A stretch of DNA of 6,542 nucleotides from an uncultured Chloroflexota bacterium (GTDB lineage Bacteria > Chloroflexota > Anaerolineae > Aggregatilineales > Phototrophicaceae): contig CALMZT010000292.1 of the NCBI GenBank assembly GCA_937870805.1, positions 1 to 6,542 of the forward strand, in the 5' to 3' direction. Positions within the stretch are counted from its first letter, which is position 1. Each line of letters starts with the position of its first letter. Shown here in pieces: positions 1-6,400 of this stretch. Under the pieces are notes generated by a model. That model was not told where the DNA came from. It searched no databases and worked only from the letters and a program-made list of their open reading frames with translations. Both the position numbers and the translations under genes were made by a program.

Positions 1-19
1 GCGTACAGGGCTGAGCAGC

Positions 20-41
20 GGGCGAACACACAGGTTCGCCC
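20..41. repeat. REP-like hairpin in the left flank
   Basis: An 8-bp inverted repeat, GGGCGAAC at 20-27 and GTTCGCCC at 34-41, encloses a 6-nt loop and is followed directly by CTACA. The right arm plus flank (CGCCCCTACA) resembles the end of the palindrome at 3390-3419, so both may belong to one family of short intergenic palindromes. No T-run follows, so it is a poor intrinsic terminator. I see no coding signal in the rest of positions 1-98. Confidence 0.6.
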
Positions 42-98
42 CTACAATGACGTTTCTGACCTTCCTTGACCCAATTCACGATTTTGATGCAATTGCCC

Positions 99-100
99 TA
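99..100. other. TA target-site duplication, left copy (right copy at 1427-1428)
   Basis: TA occurs immediately outside each inverted repeat, and both junctions read CTAG (98-101 and 1426-1429). This matches the known IS630 target preference and fixes the element's ends to the base. The reconstructed empty site lies about 20 bp upstream of the promoter for the secreted hydrolase gene. Confidence 0.85.
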
Positions 101-128
101 GTACATCTCAGCGGAAGTGCATAAGCAA
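101..128 (+). repeat. IS630 left terminal inverted repeat
   Basis: Compared by eye with the reverse complement of 1399-1426, 22 of 28 positions match. The outermost five bases (GTACA) and the innermost eight (ATAAGCAA) are identical. This end lies next to the stop codon of the transposase DDE ORF at 129-131. Confidence 0.85.
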
Positions 129-863
129 TCAAGCACAAAGAGGACGTCCGGTATAAGTCCACTTGAAAGGCTTGGCAGTGCGGTTGAAAAAAGCGATGAA
201 TTCAAGAATGCGCTGGTTTAAGTCAGCGATGGAAACAAAACTGGCGCGTTTCAAAAGTCGTCGCATGAGAATGCTGAACCATAATTCGATTTGATTGAGC
301 CACGAACTGTGTTTGGGCGTGTAAACAAAGCGAATACGATGCGCGGGATCAGTCAAGAAAGCGGCGCGTGAAGCCATCGTCGCCAAAATCCCGGTTTTGC
401 CTTTCTGACCTAAAGCGTCGGTTAGTTGACACTGTTGGGCAACCCAAATGACCAGTCCGAAGGACTGGTGAATGTTGAGTTGGTCAAGCACAAACGTCCA
501 GCCAGCATCAGGATCGGTGGCAACCGTTCGGGCGATGTGCGCCACGAAATCGGCTTCGGTACGGCTGTCGCCGAGCGAGGGGCAGAGCACCTGACCCAAC
601 CCCACCTCGAAGTTGGCAATCAGGGTTTGGGTGCCAGGTCGGATGTACTCAAACTCGCGCCGTTCGACTAATCCGGGTCGCGCGGGTTTGGTGGGCGCAG
701 TCCGTTCGAGCGCTTGAATCCCGGTCATTTCATCAATACTGACGGTATGATCTCCCCGTTGGTAGCGTTCGATGGCTTGGGCATAGGTCAAACAACCCGC
801 TTCGGCCTGTTGGCTAAAGCGCAGCGCGTCTTTTTCGCTGGTATTCATCCAATAACGACTCAA
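129..863 (-). CDS. IS630 transposase, DDE catalytic part (ORF B)
   Basis: This is the C-terminal catalytic half of an IS630-type transposase, which cuts and joins the element's ends. Counting from the TTG at 863, the acidic triad is D44 (SIDEMTGIQ), D127 (FVLDQLNIH) and E193 (SSWLNQIELWF). Flanking family blocks FVYTPKHSSWLN and the C-terminal AKPFKWTY are intact. The D127-E193 gap is wider than in classical IS630. I recall the same wide spacing in a subgroup found in cyanobacteria and Chloroflexota, so it is probably not an insertion. The frame is open upstream to 887 and reads DLKPHLSRYW, the family's continuation of ORF A. No good ribosome-binding site precedes the TTG or the ATG at 848, so independent initiation is doubtful. 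A fused product with ORF A would be about 408 aa. Confidence 0.88.
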   Translation of the reverse strand: MSRYWMNTSEKDALRFSQQAEAGCLTYAQAIERYQRGDHTVSIDEMTGIQALERTAPTKPARPGLVERREFEYIRPGTQTLIANFEVGLGQVLCPSLGDSRTEADFVAHIARTVATDPDAGWTFVLDQLNIHQSFGLVIWVAQQCQLTDALGQKGKTGILATMASRAAFLTDPAHRIRFVYTPKHSSWLNQIELWFSILMRRLLKRASFVSIADLNQRILEFIAFFNRTAKPFKWTYTGRPLCA

Positions 864-876
864 ATGCGGTTTCAGA

Positions 877-882
877 TCAACC
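877..882 (-). other. Frame junction GGT-TGA between transposase ORFs A and B
   Basis: Reading GGT (882-880), skipping T879 and continuing GAT CTG AAA CCG CAT joins FLKRG to DLKPHLSRYW. This gives the uninterrupted family sequence. It is either a +1 programmed frameshift at a slowly decoded stop (the same logic as the RF2 CUU-UGA site) or a one-base insertion that inactivated the gene. Sequence alone cannot separate them. A T-TTT-TTA heptamer lies just upstream (895-889) but serves the wrong frame. Confidence 0.7.
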
Positions 883-1356
883 TCGTTTTAAAAAACGTCC
901 GACCTGTCGCTCAGAAATGCGGGTCACAATCCCGCGTTTGCTGCTTTCATGGGCCACCTCTTTTGGCGTCCAATGGCTGATGGGATAACCGCTGGCTTGC
1001 GCTTGTTCGCAGGCGATGCCGACAATTTGTACGATTTGTTCCGGGCTGAAGGTTGCGGGAACGCCACTGCGCGGCGCATCGGCTAATGTTTGCTCAATCG
1101 CTTCTCGCAACTTCCCCGTCTCAAGCGCCGCCTCGCGGCTCGCTTGTCCCGCTTGCCAGCGTTCACGCCATTTCTGAATCGAATTGCGTTCCATCCCCAG
1201 CGCTTTGGACTGGGCGGTAATACTTAACCCGGATGCGGCACCCATGATGATTTGACTTCGCTTTACCAATCCCGCACGACTTCTCGTCTCACGGGTGATC
1301 TGTTCCAAAATCCTGCTTTCGGCTTCATTCACCTCCACTGCTTTTGCTCTTCGCAT
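877..1356 (-). CDS. IS630 transposase, N-terminal helix-turn-helix part (ORF A)
   Basis: This 159-aa product is the DNA-binding half of the transposase. The first helix-turn-helix lies near residues 15-70 (AQSKALGMERNSIQKWRERW is the typical second and recognition helix pattern). A second winged or HTH segment (about 98-159) contains FSPEQ, HWTPKEVA and ends ISERQVGRFLKRG, the usual block just before the DDE domain. The ATG at 1356 is supported by GGGGAGG at 1367-1361, four bases upstream. The frame stops at TGA 879-877, directly after GGT, while the matching continuation (DLKPH...) is in the +1 frame. On its own it could bind the ends without catalysing transposition and act as a repressor; that is inference. 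Confidence 0.88.
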   Translation of the reverse strand: MRRAKAVEVNEAESRILEQITRETRSRAGLVKRSQIIMGAASGLSITAQSKALGMERNSIQKWRERWQAGQASREAALETGKLREAIEQTLADAPRSGVPATFSPEQIVQIVGIACEQAQASGYPISHWTPKEVAHESSKRGIVTRISERQVGRFLKRG

Positions 1357-1360
1357 CTCG

Positions 1361-1386
1361 CCTCCCCTTTTCCTCTGCCGATTATA
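1361..1386 (-). promoter_or_regulatory. Transposase -10 box and ribosome-binding site
   Basis: On the minus strand a perfect TATAAT occurs at 1386-1381 and a strong Shine-Dalgarno GGGGAGG at 1367-1361, four bases before the ATG at 1356. I see no convincing -35 at 17 bp; that position (1409-1404) reads AGGATA inside the inverted repeat. The promoter is therefore predicted from its -10 only. Confidence 0.5.
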
Positions 1387-1398
1387 CCCCTTTCTCTT

Positions 1399-1426
1399 TT
1401 GCTTATCCTCTTTCGCTAACGTGTAC
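1399..1426 (-). repeat. IS630 right terminal inverted repeat
   Basis: This is the partner of 101-128 (22/28 matches). It lies upstream of the transposase start on the minus strand, so transposase binding here could also affect its own promoter, as in many IS elements; that is inference. Confidence 0.85.
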
Positions 1427-1445
1427 TAGTTTGTTTGCTTCTCAT

Positions 1446-1474
1446 TTGCCAAACAAAATCCTGTCTGATAAAAT
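1446..1474 (+). promoter_or_regulatory. Sigma70-like promoter for the hydrolase genes
   Basis: The -35 is TTGCCA at 1446-1451 (5/6 to consensus). A 17-bp spacer leads to TAAAAT at 1469-1474 (5/6), preceded by TG at 1466-1467, which makes an extended -10. Transcription would start near 1481, leaving a leader of about 150 nt before the ATG at 1633. The IS630 right end is 20 bp upstream, so the core promoter survives, but any upstream activator site has been displaced by 1.3 kb. Confidence 0.6.
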
Positions 1475-1549
1475 GCCGCGCCATTGATATAGGGGTGTGT
1501 ATTATTTTGCCTCTATGGTGGGGAAGCATTTTAAAGGAATCATACGGGG

Positions 1550-1595
1550 GCGCAGCGGCAAACTTGTCTTGTGGTTTGTTGATGCGCTATTTTTT
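1550..1595 (+). terminator. Terminator-like hairpin in the leader, possible attenuator
   Basis: GCGCA at 1550-1554 pairs with TGCGC at 1583-1587. After a single G-A mismatch the stem continues with 1556-1564 against 1573-1581, including three G-U pairs. The loop is 8 nt and the stem is followed by TATTTTTT (1588-1595). This is the form of a Rho-independent terminator, placed between the predicted promoter and the gene. A smaller stem (1489-1495 with 1510-1516) lies upstream in the leader. It may attenuate transcription, or end a short RNA of about 115 nt. I could not match the leader to a known riboswitch class. Confidence 0.45.
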
Positions 1596-1622
1596 CGGAA
1601 GTTTCAGTGAGTTTAAGTTCGC

Positions 1623-1630
1623 AAGGGTGA
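1623..1630 (+). promoter_or_regulatory. Ribosome-binding site deciding the start at 1633
   Basis: AAGGGTGA at 1623-1630 precedes ATG 1633 at a usable distance. The frame is open back to 1435, but the in-frame TTG at 1435 and ATG at 1582 lack such a site, and only the 1633 start puts the signal peptide at the N-terminus. Confidence 0.6.
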
Positions 1631-1632
1631 CG

Positions 1633-3348
1633 ATGCGGCTGTTTAAAATAACGTTATCAAGTCTCTTTTTATTGTTTGCGCTTTCTTTCTCTGGCAATTT
1701 GTTCGCGCAAGAAGGCGGTTTACTGGCGCAAGTTGCGACTTCGGTGTCGCTGCGAGCAGGTCCCGGCACAGAATGGACACGGCTGGAAGTGCTGGATGCG
1801 GGGCGCGCAATTTTGCTCGATGGACATGACCCAACAGGGACATGGGCGCGTGGCATCACCAGCGGCGGGAGCGTCGGTTGGGTGGCAATCAGCTATCTCA
1901 ACGTCACCAGCGAACAGGTGATTGCCCTGCCGCAAATTTGGGTCGATACGCCGTTCTCGCTGTCTGCGCCGCCGACTTCGGCTGATACGACTGTCGCGGC
2001 AGCGCCTGCTGCGGCAACGCCTGAACCTTCAACCTCTTCTTCCGCTTCATCGGGAGGCAGCAGCGGCGGGGGATTGCTCACTTCGGCAACGACGACGATC
2101 AACATGCGCAGTGGTCCCGGCAGTACATTTGAGCGCCTCAGATCACTGACGCGCGGCACAGCAATTCTGCTCGATGGACGTAACACCAGTGGCAATTGGG
2201 TGCGCGGCATCATCGCCAACGGCACCGTCGGTTGGGTGAGCAGCGGTGGCTTAGGGCTTAACCTCTCACAGATTACTTCACTGCCGATCATCAGCAATGA
2301 TACGCCATTTGTGCTGGCACCGCCCACAGGAGGCGCAGCGCCAAGCACGGCTGCATCTGCGCCAGCCACAACCTCAAACAACACCAGTGCGCCGATTCAG
2401 GCAGTTGTCGGCACAACGCCTGTCACGGGCTTCGCTTATGGCGGGCATATCCGCAACTTCGACGGCAACACGTTTAACTCTATGTACCGCGCGGGCATGA
2501 CGTGGATCAAGGTGCAAATCCGCTATTATGCGGGGCAAGACCCGTCAGGTCTTTCAGGCTTCATCAACAGCGCGCACTCAGCGGGCTTCCGCATTCTGCT
2601 AGGCATCGTCGGCGTCAATACGGAATTGAACAACGGCGGCTACTTTGACCAATACGCCGCTTACGTCGCAGGTGCGGCGGGACTCGGCGCAGATGCGATT
2701 GAAATCTGGAACGAGCCGAACATTGACCGTGAATGGCCTGCTGGACAGATCGACCCGGTACGCTATACCGAACTGCTGCGCGTGTCGTACAACGCGATCA
2801 ACGCCGTGAACTCGAATACGATGGTCATTAGCGGCGCGCCTGCACCTACCGGATACTTCGGTGGATGCAGCGGCGGCGGCTGTGACGACAACTCGTTTGT
2901 GGCAGGCATGGCGGCGGCGGGCGCGGCGAATTACCTGGATTGTGTAGGGCTGCATTATAATGAAGGCATCATCCCGCCGAACCAGACCAGCGGCGACCCA
3001 CGAGGCAACAGCAGCCACTATTCACGCTATTTCTGGGGCATGATTAACACGTATACTGCTGCATTCGGCAGATCGCGCCCCTTGTGCTTCACCGAACTTG
3101 GCTTCCTGTCGCCGGAAGGCTACGGTTCGCTGCCCGGTGGCTTCGCATGGGCGCAAAGCACCACCGTTTCGCAGCAGGCAGCGTGGCTCGACTCGGCAGT
3201 CGCGTTGTCACGCAGCAGCGGGCGCGTGCGTTTAGTGATTGTATGGAATATCGATTACACAGGCGTCTATGGTGAGGATCCAATGGGCGGCTACGCGATT
3301 ATCCGTCCTGATGGCTCATGCCCCGCCTGTGATGCGTTAGGCAGTTAG
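1633..3348 (+). CDS. Secreted protein with two SH3b domains and a clan GH-A-like glycoside hydrolase domain
   Basis: The 571-aa product starts with a signal peptide: MRLFK, a hydrophobic core to about residue 20, probable cleavage after A25. Two SH3b-like domains follow (about 29-95 and 147-215). Each has an R-x-GPG turn (LRAGPG 40-45, MRSGPG 158-163), an AILLDG strand and a VGWV strand (81-84, 199-202). Such domains usually bind cell wall or other glycans. Ala/Pro/Ser/Gly-rich linkers separate them (about 111-146 and 228-262). The C-terminal domain (267-571) resembles clan GH-A TIM-barrel glycosidases. E361 in IWNEPN is the likely acid/base, E488 in CFTELG the likely nucleophile, and H441 in LHYNEG and W538 in VWNID are probable active-site residues. 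Family (GH5, GH39, GH53 or other) and substrate are not decided. Cysteines 437, 485, 563 and 566 recur in the downstream paralogue; C412 and C417 are unique and may form a small disulfide loop. The domain order suggests an exported envelope or extracellular polysaccharide enzyme. Confidence 0.85.
   Translation: MRLFKITLSSLFLLFALSFSGNLFAQEGGLLAQVATSVSLRAGPGTEWTRLEVLDAGRAILLDGHDPTGTWARGITSGGSVGWVAISYLNVTSEQVIALPQIWVDTPFSLSAPPTSADTTVAAAPAAATPEPSTSSSASSGGSSGGGLLTSATTTINMRSGPGSTFERLRSLTRGTAILLDGRNTSGNWVRGIIANGTVGWVSSGGLGLNLSQITSLPIISNDTPFVLAPPTGGAAPSTAASAPATTSNNTSAPIQAVVGTTPVTGFAYGGHIRNFDGNTFNSMYRAGMTWIKVQIRYYAGQDPSGLSGFINSAHSAGFRILLGIVGVNTELNNGGYFDQYAAYVAGAAGLGADAIEIWNEPNIDREWPAGQIDPVRYTELLRVSYNAINAVNSNTMVISGAPAPTGYFGGCSGGGCDDNSFVAGMAAAGAANYLDCVGLHYNEGIIPPNQTSGDPRGNSSHYSRYFWGMINTYTAAFGRSRPLCFTELGFLSPEGYGSLPGGFAWAQSTTVSQQAAWLDSAVALSRSSGRVRLVIVWNIDYTGVYGEDPMGGYAIIRPDGSCPACDALGS
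2431..3345 (+). repeat. First copy of the duplicated GH-A-like domain
   Basis: Codons 267-571 encode the same domain as 5615-6532 in the next gene. By eye well over half of the residues are identical, with shared blocks YGGH, ILLG-VG, NIDREWP, MVISGAPAPTG, HYNEGI, CFTELG, LSPEGY, SGRVRL, GYAIIR and CPAC. A 23-bp stretch (2717-2739) is identical in DNA to 5907-5929. This indicates intragenic domain duplication between neighbours. Confidence 0.85.
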
Positions 3349-3389
3349 GAACCTCAGCGCCTCTTTCTGCGTCAATGGAAGAGATGTAG

Positions 3390-3419
3390 TGTAGGGGCAA
3401 GGCATGCCTTGCCCCTACA
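3390..3419. repeat. Perfect 30-bp palindrome in the intergenic spacer
   Basis: Two 15-base arms (TGTAGGGGCAAGGCA and its exact complement) meet without a loop around GCATGC. It is GC-rich and can form a strong hairpin in the transcript, but no T-run follows, so it is not a classic terminator. It begins 41 bp after the stop of the upstream gene and ends 26 bp before the ATG of the next. Its CCCCTACA end also occurs at the hairpin at 20-41. Similar GGGGCAAGG-type palindromes are, as I recall, dispersed in Chloroflexota and cyanobacterial genomes. Possible roles are mRNA stabilisation or partial termination between the two genes. The rest of 3349-3445 shows only the ribosome-binding site. Confidence 0.85.
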
Positions 3420-3433
3420 GAGGTCGAAATATT

Positions 3434-3440
3434 GAAAGGA
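3434..3440 (+). promoter_or_regulatory. Ribosome-binding site deciding the start at 3446
   Basis: GAAAGGA ends five bases before ATG 3446. The earlier in-frame ATG at 3404 lies inside the palindrome and would add 14 residues (PCPYRGRNIERNS and the start) that look like translated repeat, so 3446 is preferred. Confidence 0.65.
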
Positions 3441-3445
3441 ACTCA

Positions 3446-6400
3446 ATGTCAGATTTAGAAAACGAAAAAACCCCTTCCGGTTCGATGCGCCCTGTACACA
3501 TCGAAGATACTGGCGACACGTCATTAGAACAAACACCTCCCGGTGGAGTACGCACGGTACGGATGGAAGATGAAGAGAATATCCCACCAGAAAAAACACC
3601 CACTGGTGCGATGCGTCCTGTGGTAGTGCCTACGCCCACGCCAGGTTCAATGCCACCTGTGACTCCCAGCGGGCAGTATCGCCCGGTGACCGGACAGCCG
3701 CCCCCCGTGCGCGAAAGCAGCGGCTGCGGCTGTTGGCTGCCTGCGATGATTACGGGCTTCCTGGTGACGATTCTGGTGATCGTCGGCTTATTCTTACCTC
3801 CCATTAGTTTGCTTGATAAACTGCTTGGCTCGCAGTACACGATGCTCAACGCCGAGGGCAATGGTGTTGCCGTCGAGGGGATGAGCTTCGTCGTGGATGC
3901 ACAGGCATTGCAAGGCGAGTTCGGCGTGCAGTTGAACAGCGTGGCGCTGAACAGCTTCACATCAGGTACAGGCGCGGATTGGGTGCCTGCTGCGCAAGCT
4001 GCCATTCCGCCGTATTTAGCATTGCAAAGTGCCGTGTACCGCGTGGAAACGACAGGGCAAGCGCCGGATACTGTCAACGTCAGCGTTGATCTGCCCGCGA
4101 CAGTGGGCAACCACGATTTGCTTGACCTGTACACATGGGATACTGAAAGCAATGAGTGGACATTTGTTCCCTCAGAAGACACAGACACAGCGCTCATCGC
4201 CGCACTCGAAACTGTGCCGGATGCGATTGCCCTGTTCCAATCATCACCCCCGGAACAGCCCGCCATTTTGGTCGCCGTCGATAACGAACCGCTGACCAAC
4301 GACGTAGCAAATCTGGCGTCGATCATCACGCCCGCCGGGATGCAGCCGACGCGCGAAGGCACACTCGTCGGCAGTCTGGCAGGTGGCTATGATCTGAATG
4401 CGCCGTATCGCGTGATGCCTGTCGTGCGTAATTTTGCTGACCCACGCGCGATTGACCCGCAAACCGTGACCGCAATTCTGGCGAACAGTACACTGCGCAG
4501 CGAACATGTGCGGCAAATCACGTCGCTGGCAGTCAACGGCAGTTTCGATGGGGTATTCATCGACTACCGCGATTTGCCTGCCGAGGCGCGCGATAATTTC
4601 AGCGCGTTCATCCAAGAACTCGGCGATAACCTTGATCGCGCGGGCTTACTGCTCGGTGTCGTCGTGCCGCAAGCGCAGAACACGGCTGGCACATGGGACA
4701 CGGGCGCTTACGATTGGCGCGCACTGGGCGCAAGTGTTGATTATTTGCAAATCAACCTCGGCATTGACCCGAATACTTTTGCGCCGGGCGAAAACCAATA
4801 CGTCGAAGCGCTGCTGCGTTGGGCAGTGGGCGAAGTAGACCGCCATAAGATTCTCATTGGCTTGTCGGCACGCTCCATCCGTGAAATATCGGGCGCATAC
4901 ACCACCATCGGCTACGACGAAGCTCTGTCGGGTTTGGGCGATGTCAACGTGGAGGCTGCTGCCACCACCGATACGGGTATTGTGCAACCGGGAACGGAAA
5001 TTACCGCCAGCCTCGACGGTTATGCTGCCGCCGCAGGCATGGATATGAATGTACAGTCGCCGTTCATCGACTACATGGACGACAGCGAGAACCGCGTGTC
5101 GCGCATGTGGCTGACGACTGGCGAAGCACTGCGCTTCCGCATGGACAGAACTATTCCCTTCGCGCTGGCAGGCGTCAGCTTTGGCGATCTGCTGTATGAC
5201 GGCGTAGCGAATGATGTGCTGGAAACAGTGCAGAGTTACAAGATGGGATTTCCCGCCGTACCGACGCAGACTGAACTCGCGCTGCGCTGGACAATTGAAG
5301 GCACAAACGGCGTCATTGGGCAAGTGACAACGGAACTGAATGAGCCGCTGGTCGCGACAGTCAACGCGCCTGATGGTAACTACGCCATCAACGTCGATGT
5401 GGTGGCTTCGGATATTGAGAGCGCACGCAGCGGCGCAGCAGTCGCGGTCTTTGCGCCGACGCCGACGCCGACACCCCTACCGACCTCGACACCGACGCCC
5501 ACACCCACGCCCACATTTACCCCCGCGCCGATTGTGGCAACCATTGCCAGCGCGCCGAGCGGTGGTGGCGGTGGAGTTGTTCCGCCTGTAGCAGGCAGTA
5601 TCGCTGTCGGCGCGTTTGAGTACGGCGGGCACGTAACAGGCACATCAACGAGCGCTGTGACTTTCATGCAGAGCGCGGGCATGTCGTGGATGAAAGTGCA
5701 GCTACGCTACAGCCCGGGTATGGACCCCTCAGCGGCGGCAGGACCAATTGGTGACGCACACGCACGCGGCTTTAAGATTCTGCTCGGCGTCGTCGGTTAT
5801 CCGAACGATCTTGCGGCAGGCGGCGGCGGTTACGTGTCACAATTTGCCAGCTTCCTCGGCGGCGTGGCAGCGCTGGGACCGGACGCGATTGAAGTATGGA
5901 ATGAAGCGAACATTGACCGTGAATGGCCTCGCGGACAGATCAGCGGTGCGGCTTACGCCGATATGCTGCGGCAGGCGTATCAGGCGATCAAGGGCGCGAA
6001 TGGCAGCGTGATGGTCATCAGCGGCGCACCTGCTCCGACGGGCGCAGAAGGCGCTTTCCCCGGTCAGGTGGTCAACGACAACAACTGGCTTACGCAGGTG
6101 GTACAAGCAGGCGGCTTGAACTACATGGACTGCCTCGGCGCGCACTATAACGAAGGCATTGTCGGACCCGATCAGCGTTCCGGCGACCCGCGAGACGATT
6201 ATTACACGCGCTACTTCGGCGGGATGGTCGATACCTACTGGAGCTTAAGCGGCGGCTCACGCCCGATTTGCTTCACTGAGCTTGGCTATCTGTCGCCCGA
6301 AGGCTATCCACCTCTAGACCCGTTCTTCGGTTGGGCAGCAAATACGACTGTCGCACAGCAAGCATCATGGCTGGCGCGTGCGGCGGTACTCGCCTCGCAA

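Larger units (their letters stand above)
101..1426 (-). mobile_element. IS630-family insertion sequence, complete, 1326 bp
   Basis: The element is bounded by 28-bp imperfect inverted repeats (101-128 and 1399-1426) and flanked by TA dinucleotides at 99-100 and 1427-1428. IS630 elements are known to insert at TA and duplicate it, with a preference for CTAG. Here the outer bases restore a CTAG site (CCC-TA-GTTTG) if the element is removed. It carries two minus-strand ORFs that together form one IS630 transposase: a helix-turn-helix region and a DDE domain with triad D44, D127 and E193 of the second ORF. The element fills nearly all of the space between its ends, with the DDE ORF stopping one base inside the left inverted repeat. 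Both ends are present, so it may be mobile if the +1 frame change is programmed. It carries no passenger gene. Confidence 0.93.

Noticed and set aside
889..895. T-TTT-TTA slippery heptamer on the minus strand in the transposase, as a -1 frameshift site
   Set aside because: A -1 shift there reads K-T-R-L-I and stops at TGA 874-872. It does not enter the DDE frame, which needs +1.
426..980. Plus-strand open frames across the IS element
   Set aside because: They overlap the well-supported minus-strand transposase and show no recognisable domain.
1481..1595. c-di-GMP or c-di-AMP riboswitch in the leader
   Set aside because: I looked for the characteristic conserved blocks of GEMM and ydaO-type motifs and could not place them; only generic stems are present.
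1435..1632. N-terminal extension of the secreted hydrolase (66 extra codons)
   Set aside because: It overlaps the predicted promoter and leader hairpin, has no ribosome-binding site, and would bury the signal peptide.
3404..3445. Upstream in-frame ATG for the anchored hydrolase
   Set aside because: It lies inside the 30-bp palindrome; the ATG at 3446 has a better ribosome-binding site and a repeat-free start.
3415..4362. Long minus-strand open frame opposite the anchored hydrolase (315 codons)
   Set aside because: It is the antisense of a clearly coding region, has Ser/Gly/Val-rich composition without recognisable motifs, and no ribosome-binding context was seen.
4646..5323. Minus-strand open frame of 225 codons opposite the GH18-like region
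   Set aside because: Antisense shadow of the plus-strand gene; rich in His/Arg/Cys as expected from reverse reading, with no family motif.
5456..5530. CRISPR-like or tandem-repeat array
   Set aside because: The repeat is an in-frame Pro-Thr codon pattern with no spacers, so it is a protein linker.
5380..5682. Minus-strand frame with a GVGVGV run
   Set aside because: The run is only the reverse reading of the Thr-Pro linker DNA, not a real Gly-Val protein.
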